Source: Mycobacterium kyogaense (lineage in GTDB: Bacteria; Actinomycetota; Actinomycetes; Mycobacteriales; Mycobacteriaceae). Taken from it: a stretch of 54,575 nt of DNA. Below are positions 16,312 to 23,180 of the stretch, in pieces. Numbering within the stretch: position 1 is the first letter of the stretch; each line of letters starts with the position of its first letter. The notes under the pieces were generated by a model. That model did not search any database. It was not told the DNA's origin and was given only the letters and a program-made list of their open reading frames with translations. The stretch spans positions 1 through 54,575 of the forward strand of contig NZ_QJUA01000039.1 in NCBI RefSeq assembly GCF_003254575.1, given 5' to 3'. The translations under genes and the position numbers were made by a program.

Positions 16312-16356
16312 ATCAAGACAATTGAGGATGCGGCGCGAGCGGTCGGTCGATCTGGG

Positions 16357-16362
16357 TACGGT
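16357..16362 (+). promoter_or_regulatory. -10 element of the glgM promoter
   Basis: TACGGT, then 6 nt, then ATG 16369. The spacing supports the upstream ATG over the one at 16381. Confidence 0.5.
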
Positions 16363-16368
16363 CAGTCC

Positions 16369-17541
16369 ATGCGGTCGGAGATGCGAGTGGCGATGATGAC
16401 GCGGGAGTATCCCCCGGAGGTCTACGGCGGCGCGGGAGTTCACGTCACCGAGCTGGTCGCGCAGCTGCGACACCTCTGTGAGGTCGACGTGCACTGTATG
16501 GGTGCGCCTCGCCCAGGAGTGACCGTCGCCGCGCCCGATCCGGCGCTGGCGGGAGCCAACGCCGCGCTGGCCACCCTGTCGGCCGATCTCACGATGGTCA
16601 ACAACAGCTCCGAGGCCACCGTCGTGCACTCGCACACCTGGTACACGGGCATGGCAGGCCATCTGGCGGCCCTGCTGTACGGCGTGCCGCACGTGCTGAC
16701 GGCGCACTCGCTGGAGCCGATGCGGCCGTGGAAGGCCGAGCAGCTCGGTGGCGGGTACCGCATCTCGTCGTGGGTGGAGAAGACGGCCGTGGAAGCCGCC
16801 GACGCGGTGATCGCCGTCAGCTCCGGGATGCGCGGCGACGTGCTGCGCACCTACCCCGCGCTCGATCCTGACCGGGTGCATGTGGTGCGCAACGGCATCG
16901 ACACCGACGTCTGGTACCCAGCCGAACCCGACCCCGAGCAGTCGGTGCTCGCCGACCTCGGTGTCGACCCGACTCGCCCGATCGTCGCGTTCGTCGGCAG
17001 GATCACCCGGCAAAAGGGCGTCGCGCACCTGGTCGCTGCGGCGCACCACTTCGCCCCCGAGGTGCAGCTCGTGCTGTGCGCCGGGGCACCCGACACCCCG
17101 GAGATCGCCGAAGAGGTGGCCTCGGCGGTTCAGCAGCTCTCAGATGCCCGCACCGGCGTGTTCTGGGTCCGCGAGATGCTGCCGACGCCCAAGATCCGCG
17201 AAATACTCACGGCAGCAACAGTTTTCGTATGCCCGTCGGTGTACGAGCCGCTGGGTATCGTCAACCTCGAGGCGATGGCGTGCGCGACGGCGGTCGTCGC
17301 ATCCGATGTCGGCGGTATCCCCGAGGTGGTCGACGACGGACGCACTGGCCTGCTGGTGCACTACGACGCGGACGAGACGGCCGCGTTCGAGCGCGACCTG
17401 GCCGAGGCCGTCAACTCACTGGTGGCCGACCCGCAGCGCGCCGCGACGTTCGGCGCCGCGGGCCGGGCCCGGTGTATCGAGGAGTTCTCGTGGGCGCAGA
17501 TCGCCGAGCAGACCCTGGAGATCTACCGCAAGGTCTGCTGA
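16369..17541 (+). CDS. glgM: Alpha-maltose-1-phosphate synthase (GT4), formerly GlgA
   Basis: A 390-residue GT-B glycosyltransferase. The N-terminal Rossmann domain starts MTREYPPEVYGGAGVHVTEL. The C-terminal nucleotide-sugar domain has GRITRQKG and the donor-binding motif YEPLGIVNLEAMA followed by ASDVGGIPEVV. In M. tuberculosis the homologue Rv1212c joins ADP-glucose and glucose-1-phosphate to maltose-1-phosphate, which GlgE then polymerises into alpha-glucan. The divergent glgC supplies ADP-glucose. The ATG at 16381 (MRVAMM) matches the family N-terminus and remains an alternative start, but the -10 spacing favours 16369. Confidence 0.93.
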   Translation: MRSEMRVAMMTREYPPEVYGGAGVHVTELVAQLRHLCEVDVHCMGAPRPGVTVAAPDPALAGANAALATLSADLTMVNNSSEATVVHSHTWYTGMAGHLAALLYGVPHVLTAHSLEPMRPWKAEQLGGGYRISSWVEKTAVEAADAVIAVSSGMRGDVLRTYPALDPDRVHVVRNGIDTDVWYPAEPDPEQSVLADLGVDPTRPIVAFVGRITRQKGVAHLVAAAHHFAPEVQLVLCAGAPDTPEIAEEVASAVQQLSDARTGVFWVREMLPTPKIREILTAATVFVCPSVYEPLGIVNLEAMACATAVVASDVGGIPEVVDDGRTGLLVHYDADETAAFERDLAEAVNSLVADPQRAATFGAAGRARCIEEFSWAQIAEQTLEIYRKVC

Positions 17542-17553
17542 GCGCCCTGCGCG

Positions 17554-17721
17554 CTAGCTGGTGACGCCCTTGAGTTCGTCGCCGAGGGCGGCTGCCTCAT
17601 CGGGAGTCAGCTCCACGACCAGCCGTCCGCCACCTTCCAGTGGTACCCGCATCACGATGCCGCGCCCCTCCTTGGTTGCTTCCAGTGGACCGTCGCCGGT
17701 CCGGGGCTTCATCGCCGCCAT
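17554..17721 (-). CDS. DUF3117 miniprotein (Rv1211-like)
   Basis: A 55-residue conserved actinobacterial protein, MAAMKPRTGDGPLEATKEGR then a beta-strand-rich middle (GIVMRVPLEGGGRLVVEL) and the acidic end TPDEAAALGDELKG. M. tuberculosis Rv1211 has been described as a calmodulin-like protein, but no canonical EF-hand loop is visible here. The start at 17721 was chosen for the strong GGAGGAGG site 6 nt before the ATG; the longer open frame upstream lacks this support. A candidate ECF-sigma promoter lies 90-115 bp upstream. It is convergent with glgM. Confidence 0.88.
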   Translation of the reverse strand: MAAMKPRTGDGPLEATKEGRGIVMRVPLEGGGRLVVELTPDEAAALGDELKGVTS

Positions 17722-17810
17722 CGAGTGCCTCCTCCACATGGGCGTGCCCGTCAGGGCCCGATTGGTCGTGCAAGCACCGATGACGTCGAACGCTGACAGC
17801 ATCGGCTCTG

Positions 17811-17836
17811 AACTGCTTCAGACGTCCATTGTTCCC
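17811..17836 (-). promoter_or_regulatory. ECF-type (SigE/SigH-like) promoter candidate for the DUF3117 gene
   Basis: The minus strand reads GGGAACA at the -35 (17836 downward) and GTTC at the -10, with 17 bp between GGGAAC and GTT. This fits the mycobacterial SigE/SigH class. It lies in the 145-bp gap between tag and the DUF3117 gene, which contains no other gene. Confidence 0.45.
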
Positions 17837-17866
17837 TATCGGCGCCGCCTCGTGTGCAAAGACCCG

Positions 17867-18475
17867 CTATAGCTGCGCCTTCGGCTCTGTTCGCGGCACC
17901 CAACAATCGGCGACGTGGTCGTCCACCATGCCGGTTGCTTGCATCAGCGCGTACGCCGTGGTCGGGCCGACGAACCGGAATCCTCGCCGTTTGAGTTCCT
18001 TGGCCATCGCCGTGGATTCCGGGGACGTGGCCGGTACCGCGGACAGATCGACGGGCCGGGGCCGGCCGACCGGGGCGAACGACCACAGCAGCTCCGCCAG
18101 GTCGCCGCCCGCATCGGCGAGATCGACCGTGGCTTGCGCGTTGGCGATCGTGGCATCGATCTTCAACCGGTTGCGCACGATGCCCACGTCGGACATCAGC
18201 CGCTCGACGTCTCGCTCGGTGTAGCGGGACACCCGCTCGGCATCGAAGCCGTCGAACGCCGCACGGAAGTTCTCCCGCTTGCGCAGGATGATCAGCCACG
18301 AGAGGCCGCTCTGGAACGCTTCGAGGCTGATGCGCTCGAACAGCGCACCCGAGTCGCGCAGCGGCCGACCCCACTCGGTGTCGTGGTAGTCGCGGTACAG
18401 CACGAAGTCGTCGTCCGACAGACGCGCCTGGTCGATCCAGCCGCACCGGACCCGACCGTCAGCCGCGGCCGTCAT
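17867..18475 (-). CDS. tag: DNA-3-methyladenine glycosylase I
   Basis: A 202-residue Tag-family base-excision enzyme that removes 3-methyladenine from alkylated DNA. Visible hallmarks are RCGWIDQ near the N-terminus (zinc Cys), YHDTEWGRPLRD, LFERISLEAFQSGLSWLIILRKRE and the C-terminal FRFVGPTTAYALMQATGMVDDHVADC with zinc-binding His/Cys. Its ATG overlaps the stop of the DivIVA-like gene by ATGA, so both belong to one transcript. Confidence 0.95.
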   Translation of the reverse strand: MTAAADGRVRCGWIDQARLSDDDFVLYRDYHDTEWGRPLRDSGALFERISLEAFQSGLSWLIILRKRENFRAAFDGFDAERVSRYTERDVERLMSDVGIVRNRLKIDATIANAQATVDLADAGGDLAELLWSFAPVGRPRPVDLSAVPATSPESTAMAKELKRRGFRFVGPTTAYALMQATGMVDDHVADCWVPRTEPKAQL

Positions 18476-18783
18476 GTGCCGAGTTGCGGGACGTCCTGCG
18501 TCGCCCGCGCCTGCGCCAACTCCGCACGCAACTCGTCGATCTCGCGACCCAGGCGCTCGAGCGCCCAGTCGACCTCGCTGGCCTTGTATCCCCGCAGCGT
18601 CTGGGTGAACTTCAGCGCCTCGACATCGGCCCCGGTGATGTCGGTGGCCGGAAGTGACGTGGCGGTGGTCGCCTGCGGCAGCGGCGGTAACACCTCACCG
18701 CGGCCGAACAACACGCTGCCGATCGCGAACAGCACGATGCCGACGAGCACCAGCACGACGAGGTAGAGGAGAACGAGCGTCAC
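18472..18783 (-). CDS. Membrane-anchored DivIVA-like protein (Rv1209-like)
   Basis: A 103-residue protein. One N-terminal membrane helix (residues 2-25, TLVLLYLVVLVLVGIVLFAI) is followed by a linker and a DivIVA-like segment (about 50-75) with LKFTQTLRGYKASEVDWALERL, ending in a short coiled coil. The Gly-Tyr pair of this segment is the membrane- or partner-binding turn of DivIVA N-domains. This suggests a role in polar growth or division, but none is proven. GTG 18783 was chosen so that the helix is at the N-terminus. It is translationally coupled to tag. Confidence 0.78.
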   Translation of the reverse strand: MTLVLLYLVVLVLVGIVLFAIGSVLFGRGEVLPPLPQATTATSLPATDITGADVEALKFTQTLRGYKASEVDWALERLGREIDELRAELAQARATQDVPQLGT

Positions 18784-18833
18784 ACGTCGATAGTGCCTGA
18801 CCGCACCGACAAGACCAGTGTCAGCCGCGGATG

Positions 18834-19793
18834 TCAGCGGGGACGCAACGTCACCATCGGCGGCCGGTCGTCCAACGACACCGACGACGTGCGGGGCGTG
18901 TAGTCCTCGCCGTCGGCGAAGAACTGCGTCAGGCCGACGCCGGAGTCCGGGATGCCGCACCGCTGCAGCAGTGTCGCGATGACCTGCCGGCTCATCGAGG
19001 CCAGCTCGGTGAGGGGGCGGTTGCGGTGGGTGCGTACCCCGAGGTTGACCTGGGCGATGCCGTCGAGGCCCAGTCGGTCGTAGGCGTCGACCAGCAGCCC
19101 GATCTCCACGCCGTAACCCGGCGCGAACGGCACCGCGGTCAGCAGCTCCCTGGTGCCGGCGTACTCCCCGCCGAGTGGCTGATACAGGCACGTCAGCTCG
19201 GGCCGCAGCGCCGCGAGCAGCGGTCTGGCCACCAGCTCGGTGACGCGCCCACCGCCGTTGGCGTCCTCGCGGCCGCTGACCTTGAGCGGGCGTCGGTAGA
19301 AGCCCTTCACCAGATGCACACCGTCAGCGGTGAGCAGCGGGCCGAGCAGCTTGGGCACGAACATCGGGTCGGGATCGAGCAGATCGGAATCGACGAATGC
19401 GATCAGGTCACCGGTGGTAGCCGCCAACGAACGCCACAGCACCTCGCCCTTGCCGGGCTGGGGCGCCACCTCGGGCAGCGCGGCCTCGCGACTGATCACC
19501 CGTGCCCCGGCGGCCAGCGCGCGGATCTCGGTGTCGTCGGTGGACCCGGAGTCGAGCACCACGAGCTCGTCGACCAACCCGCCGAGCAGCGGTGTGATCG
19601 TCTCGACCACGCCGGCCACGGTCTCTTCCTCGTTCAGCGCCGGGAGCACCACCGACACGGTGCGCCCCTTCTTCGCAGCCTCCAACTCGGCGACTGTCCA
19701 GGCCGGGCGGCTCCAACTGTGGTCGGTCAGCCAGCGATGTTCGGCCATTCCCTGGGGGCCCATTCCCGTAACGCGCTCACTCAAGACCGTCAT
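18834..19793 (-). CDS. gpgS: Glucosyl-3-phosphoglycerate synthase GpgS
   Basis: A 319-residue GT-A enzyme (family GT81). Visible motifs are VVLPALNEEETVAGVV (about residue 45), LDSGSTDDTEIRAL, the GEVLWRSL loop and the metal-binding DSDL. It transfers glucose from UDP-glucose to 3-phosphoglycerate, the first step of methylglucose lipopolysaccharide synthesis; these polymethylated sugars regulate fatty-acid synthesis. The ATG at 19793 overlaps the folP2 stop by ATGA. In the family the start is close to WTVAEL, consistent with this choice. Confidence 0.95.
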   Translation of the reverse strand: MTVLSERVTGMGPQGMAEHRWLTDHSWSRPAWTVAELEAAKKGRTVSVVLPALNEEETVAGVVETITPLLGGLVDELVVLDSGSTDDTEIRALAAGARVISREAALPEVAPQPGKGEVLWRSLAATTGDLIAFVDSDLLDPDPMFVPKLLGPLLTADGVHLVKGFYRRPLKVSGREDANGGGRVTELVARPLLAALRPELTCLYQPLGGEYAGTRELLTAVPFAPGYGVEIGLLVDAYDRLGLDGIAQVNLGVRTHRNRPLTELASMSRQVIATLLQRCGIPDSGVGLTQFFADGEDYTPRTSSVSLDDRPPMVTLRPR

Positions 19794-20665
19794 GCCAGTC
19801 CCCTCACCGTGCGTTGTGGCGGACGGACGCCGTTGATTGACGCCACCATGTCCAGTACCCGACGTGTGGGGCCCACCTCGTGCACGCGGAACATGGCGGC
19901 TCCCTCCGCGGCCGCGAGTGCGGTCGCAGCCAGGGTGCCCTCCAGGCGCTCGGTGAGTCCCACACCGAGAGTCTCCCCGACGAAATCTTTGTTGCTCAGG
20001 GCCATCAGGACGGGCCATCCAGTGTTAACAAGCTCTTTTACGTGGCGCAACAAACTAAGACCGTGATAAGTGTTCTTGCCGAAATCGTGGGTCGGGTCGA
20101 TCACGATGCCGTCCCGCCGGACCCCGTGGGCCAGCGCCCTCTCCGCGGCTGCAGTCACTTCGGCCAGCACGTCGTCGACCACGCCGCGGTCGGTGATCCC
20201 GTAGTTCACCCGGAACGGCCGGGTCCGCGGGACAGCGCCGCCGGTGTGGGAGCACACCAGGCCGACGTTGAATTCGGCGGCGACGGCGGGCAGGTCCGCG
20301 TCGGCACCGCCCCAGGTGTCGTTGATCAGATCGGCGCCGGCCGCGCACGCCTGCTTCGCGACTTCGGCGCGCCAGGTGTCGACGCTGATCAGCTGGTCGG
20401 GAAAGGTGCTGCGCAGCCATTCGATGAACGGCACGACGCGCGCGATCTCCTCGTCGACGTCGACGATCTGCCCGGGCCCGGCTTTGACGCCGCCGACGTC
20501 GACGATGTCGGCGCCCTCGTCCACCACCCGGTGCGCCGCCTCCTTCGCGGCCTCGTCGCTGAACGTGGCGCCCCGGTCGTAGAAGGAGTCCGGTGTGCGA
20601 TTCACGATCGCCATGATCAGCGCGCGATCACCGGCGACCGGCCGCCCGAGAAACGTCGATTGCAC
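19790..20665 (-). CDS. folP2: FolP2, dihydropteroate-synthase paralogue
   Basis: A 291-residue TIM-barrel protein. It keeps DHPS-type motifs: IMAIVNRTPDSFYDRGATF, VDVGGVKAGPG, LISVDTWRAEVA, INDTWGGAD and IDPTHDFGKN. In mycobacteria FolP2 does not replace FolP1 in folate synthesis, and its true reaction is unclear. Its fixed position upstream of gpgS, with a 4-bp ATGA overlap, hints at a role in the same glycolipid pathway. GTG 20665 is preceded by a TANNNT hexamer at 6 nt. Confidence 0.92.
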   Translation of the reverse strand: MQSTFLGRPVAGDRALIMAIVNRTPDSFYDRGATFSDEAAKEAAHRVVDEGADIVDVGGVKAGPGQIVDVDEEIARVVPFIEWLRSTFPDQLISVDTWRAEVAKQACAAGADLINDTWGGADADLPAVAAEFNVGLVCSHTGGAVPRTRPFRVNYGITDRGVVDDVLAEVTAAAERALAHGVRRDGIVIDPTHDFGKNTYHGLSLLRHVKELVNTGWPVLMALSNKDFVGETLGVGLTERLEGTLAATALAAAEGAAMFRVHEVGPTRRVLDMVASINGVRPPQRTVRGLA

Positions 20666-20671
20666 GCTCTC

Positions 20672-20677
20672 AGGCTA
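20672..20677 (-). promoter_or_regulatory. -10 element of the folP2-gpgS promoter
   Basis: TAGCCT on the minus strand, then 6 nt, then GTG 20665. It predicts a leaderless folP2 transcript independent of fadD6. Confidence 0.5.
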
Positions 20678-20686
20678 CGTACCGTG

Positions 20687-20737
20687 CGATTTCGGCGTGT
20701 TCACCGCCGCTCAGCGACGGCAAACACGCCGAAATCG
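20687..20737. terminator. Long hairpin after fadD6
   Basis: Perfect 15-bp arms CGATTTCGGCGTGTT (20687-20701) and its complement (20723-20737) enclose a second small stem. It starts 6 bp beyond the fadD6 stop and lies just before the folP2 promoter, so it should end fadD6 transcription. The 11-mer TTTCGGCGTGT also occurs in the loop of the repeat copy at 43779-43839. Confidence 0.75.
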
Positions 20738-20742
20738 TGTGG

Positions 20743-22551
20743 CTACTTGGGCTTCTTGCCGGCGGCGACCTCTTCGGGGTACTCGTCGTAGAACTCGACG
20801 TACCCCTCCTCCTTGCCGGAGAGCACGTAGATCGGGTCCTCGATCTCCACGTCCTCGGAGTCATCGTCATCGCCGGAGGCCTTGCCGTACCCCTCCTTGC
20901 GGAGGTCACCCTTCTGCGACTTGAACGTCGACGTGTGGGCCAGTTCCTCGACCACCCGGACGAACAGCGGCACCGCGTAGCCGGGCAGCTTGTCGAAGGC
21001 GGCCTTGGCCAGCGACTTGCCGTCGAACTCCTGGCCCTCTTTGAGCTGGACGGCGGCCATGCCGGCCCGCCCGCTCGCGCCGGGCACCTCAACGCCGAAC
21101 ACCGTGGCCTCTTCGACCTGCGGGTCCGTCGAGATGGCGGCCTCGACCTCGGTGGTGGCGACGTTCTCGCCCTTCCACCGGAAGGTGTCGCCGAGGCGGT
21201 CGGTGAACGCGGCGTGCCCGAAGCCCTGGGCGCGCATCAAGTCGCCGGTGTTGAACCAGACGTCACCCTCTTTGAAGGCGTCGCGCACCAGCTTCTTCTC
21301 GGTGGCCTCCTTGTCGGTGTAGCCGTCGAAGGGCTGGAAGTTGCTGACCTTGGACAGCAACAGGCCGGGCTGGCCGGTCTTCACTTTCCGCAGCCGGCCG
21401 TTGTCGTCGCGCTTGGGGTCCCCGGTCTCCTCGTCGTACTCGACGAAGGCCACCGGACTGGGGCAGATGCCGGTCGTCTTGTCGATGTTGAGGACGTTGA
21501 CGAACGCGGTGTTGCCTTCACTGGCCGCGTAGAACTCGCAGACCCGCTTGATGCCGAACCGTTCGGTGAACTCGTCCCAGATGGCCGGCCGCAGGCCGTT
21601 GCCGGCGATCACCCGCACCTTGTGCTGGCGGTCGGTCGGCTTCTCCTCTTTGCCCAGCAGGTAGGTGCAGATCTCGCCGATGTAGACGAACGCGGTCGCC
21701 TCGTAGCGGATGACGTCGTCCCAGAACTTCGACGCCGAGAACGACTTGCCCAGCGCCAGTGTCGCGCCGGAGTTCAGCACCGAGGACAGCGCGACCGTCA
21801 ACGCGTTGTTGTGGTAGAGCGGCAGGCAGCAGTACAGCGTGTCGTTGCTGTTGAGCCGCATGCCCAGACCACCGAACCCGGCCAGCGCCCGCAGCCAGCG
21901 GTAGTGCGTCATCACGCTGGCCTTCGGCATACCGGTGGTGCCGGAGGTGAAGATGTAGAACGCCTTGTCCTTGGCGAGCACCGCAGACGTGGTGGCGGGG
22001 TTGCTGGTCGGCGCGCCCTGCGCCTTCTCCTTCATCTCGTCGACGGTGACCACGCCGGAGGTGTCGGCGCCGCTCTCGGAAATCGGATCGATCAGGTCGA
22101 CCTCGGCGATCACGACCTTGGCCTCGAGCAGGCCCAGACTGTGCTTGAGCACGTCACCGCGCTGGTGGTAGTTGATCATCCCGGCGATGGCGCCGCACTT
22201 GACCGCGGCGAGCATCAACAGCACCGAATCCGGGGAGTTGCGCAGCATGACGCCGACGACGTCGCCGTGGCCCACGCCGCGCGCGGCGAGTACCGCGGCG
22301 TAGCGGTTGACGGTCTCGTTGGCCTCGCCGTAGGACAGCTCGACATCGTCGAACTTGATGAACACCTTGTCGGCATAGCGGCCCGCGCGGTCCTGGAAGA
22401 CTTTGCCGATAGAGGTCTTCGCTGTCGGACGGGCCAGGAACCCGGTGACGACGCCCTGCACGATCGTCGGTGTGTCCATCAGCAGCCCCGGTACCTGGCT
22501 TGCGATGTCGAGGACCCCGACACTGCTCCGCTTCCCGGATTTACCGCTCAT
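20743..22551 (-). CDS. fadD6: Long-chain acyl-CoA synthetase FadD6
   Basis: A 602-residue ANL-superfamily enzyme of the very-long-chain acyl-CoA synthetase / FATP branch. The AMP-binding motif is YIFTSGTTGMPKASVMTH, followed by GNGLRPAIWDEF, FYAASEGN and the hinge region around DTFRWKGENVATTEVEAA. It activates fatty acids with ATP and CoA and may aid uptake. The C-terminus carries an unusual Asp/Glu-rich insert and a Lys-rich end. GGGGAG lies 6 nt before the ATG at 22551. The LOG gene is 42 bp upstream on the same strand. Confidence 0.93.
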   Translation of the reverse strand: MSGKSGKRSSVGVLDIASQVPGLLMDTPTIVQGVVTGFLARPTAKTSIGKVFQDRAGRYADKVFIKFDDVELSYGEANETVNRYAAVLAARGVGHGDVVGVMLRNSPDSVLLMLAAVKCGAIAGMINYHQRGDVLKHSLGLLEAKVVIAEVDLIDPISESGADTSGVVTVDEMKEKAQGAPTSNPATTSAVLAKDKAFYIFTSGTTGMPKASVMTHYRWLRALAGFGGLGMRLNSNDTLYCCLPLYHNNALTVALSSVLNSGATLALGKSFSASKFWDDVIRYEATAFVYIGEICTYLLGKEEKPTDRQHKVRVIAGNGLRPAIWDEFTERFGIKRVCEFYAASEGNTAFVNVLNIDKTTGICPSPVAFVEYDEETGDPKRDDNGRLRKVKTGQPGLLLSKVSNFQPFDGYTDKEATEKKLVRDAFKEGDVWFNTGDLMRAQGFGHAAFTDRLGDTFRWKGENVATTEVEAAISTDPQVEEATVFGVEVPGASGRAGMAAVQLKEGQEFDGKSLAKAAFDKLPGYAVPLFVRVVEELAHTSTFKSQKGDLRKEGYGKASGDDDDSEDVEIEDPIYVLSGKEEGYVEFYDEYPEEVAAGKKPK

Positions 22552-22593
22552 TCGCCGCTCCCCTTGTTCTTCGGTGGTCGTGTGTCGGTCACC

Positions 22594-23151
22594 CTAGCCC
22601 GGTGCGCATGCGGCCAGAGCAGCATCGATGTCGTCGACGACGTGCAGACGCGCGAGCGCGCCCTCGGCGACATAGCCGCTCTGGACCAGCCCGCGTAGCC
22701 AGTCCAGAAGCCCCTCGTAATGCCCCCAAGTGTCGAGCATCACGATTGGCTTGGTGTGCATACCCAAATAGCCCGCTGTCCAGGCTTCGAAGAATTCTTC
22801 GAGGGTTCCGATGCCGCCGGGCAGCGCGATGAACGCATCGGCGCGGTCTTCCATGACCTGTTTGCGCTCCCGCATCGTGTCGGTGACGACGAGCTCATCG
22901 GCCTCGGTGTCGGCGACCTCGCGATGGACCAGCGCCTTGGGGATCACGCCCACGGTGCGACCGCCGTGGGAGCGGGCGGCCGCGGCCACCTCCCCCATCG
23001 CCGAGACGTTTCCGCCGCCGGAGACCAGCGTCCAGCCGCGGTCGGCGATGGCGGCGCCGAGACGCCGGGCGAGGTCGAGCAGGCGGGTTTCTGTGGGGCC
23101 CGAGGCGCAGTACACGCAGACGGCCCATCCGCGATCGGGTTCTTGGGACAC
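22594..23151 (-). CDS. LOG-family cytokinin riboside 5'-monophosphate phosphoribohydrolase
   Basis: A 185-residue Rossmann-fold protein with the LOG signatures SGGGNVSAMGEVA and ALPGGIGTLEEFFE. LOG enzymes release cytokinin bases from nucleoside monophosphates. The M. tuberculosis homologue Rv1205 is a proteasome substrate whose build-up makes aldehyde-forming cytokinins. GTG 23151 is chosen because a TAAGTT hexamer lies 7 nt upstream and no Shine-Dalgarno is present. It is divergent from the STAND ATPase gene with only 29 bp between the starts. Confidence 0.92.
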   Translation of the reverse strand: MSQEPDRGWAVCVYCASGPTETRLLDLARRLGAAIADRGWTLVSGGGNVSAMGEVAAAARSHGGRTVGVIPKALVHREVADTEADELVVTDTMRERKQVMEDRADAFIALPGGIGTLEEFFEAWTAGYLGMHTKPIVMLDTWGHYEGLLDWLRGLVQSGYVAEGALARLHVVDDIDAALAACAPG

Positions 23152-23158
23152 GACCTAA

Positions 23159-23174
23159 AACTTAGCCATAGGCT
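23159..23174. promoter_or_regulatory. Back-to-back -10 elements in a 29-bp divergent gap
   Basis: Minus-strand TAAGTT (23159-23164) serves the LOG gene with 7 nt to its GTG. Plus-strand TAGGCT (23169-23174) serves the ATPase gene with 6 nt to its GTG. Only 4 bp separate the two hexamers, so each -35 would lie at or inside the opposite gene. Confidence 0.5.
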
Positions 23175-23180
23175 GAGCCG

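Noticed and set aside
20737..22698. A 653-codon open frame opposite fadD6
   Set aside because: Antisense shadow; all conserved motifs are on the minus strand.
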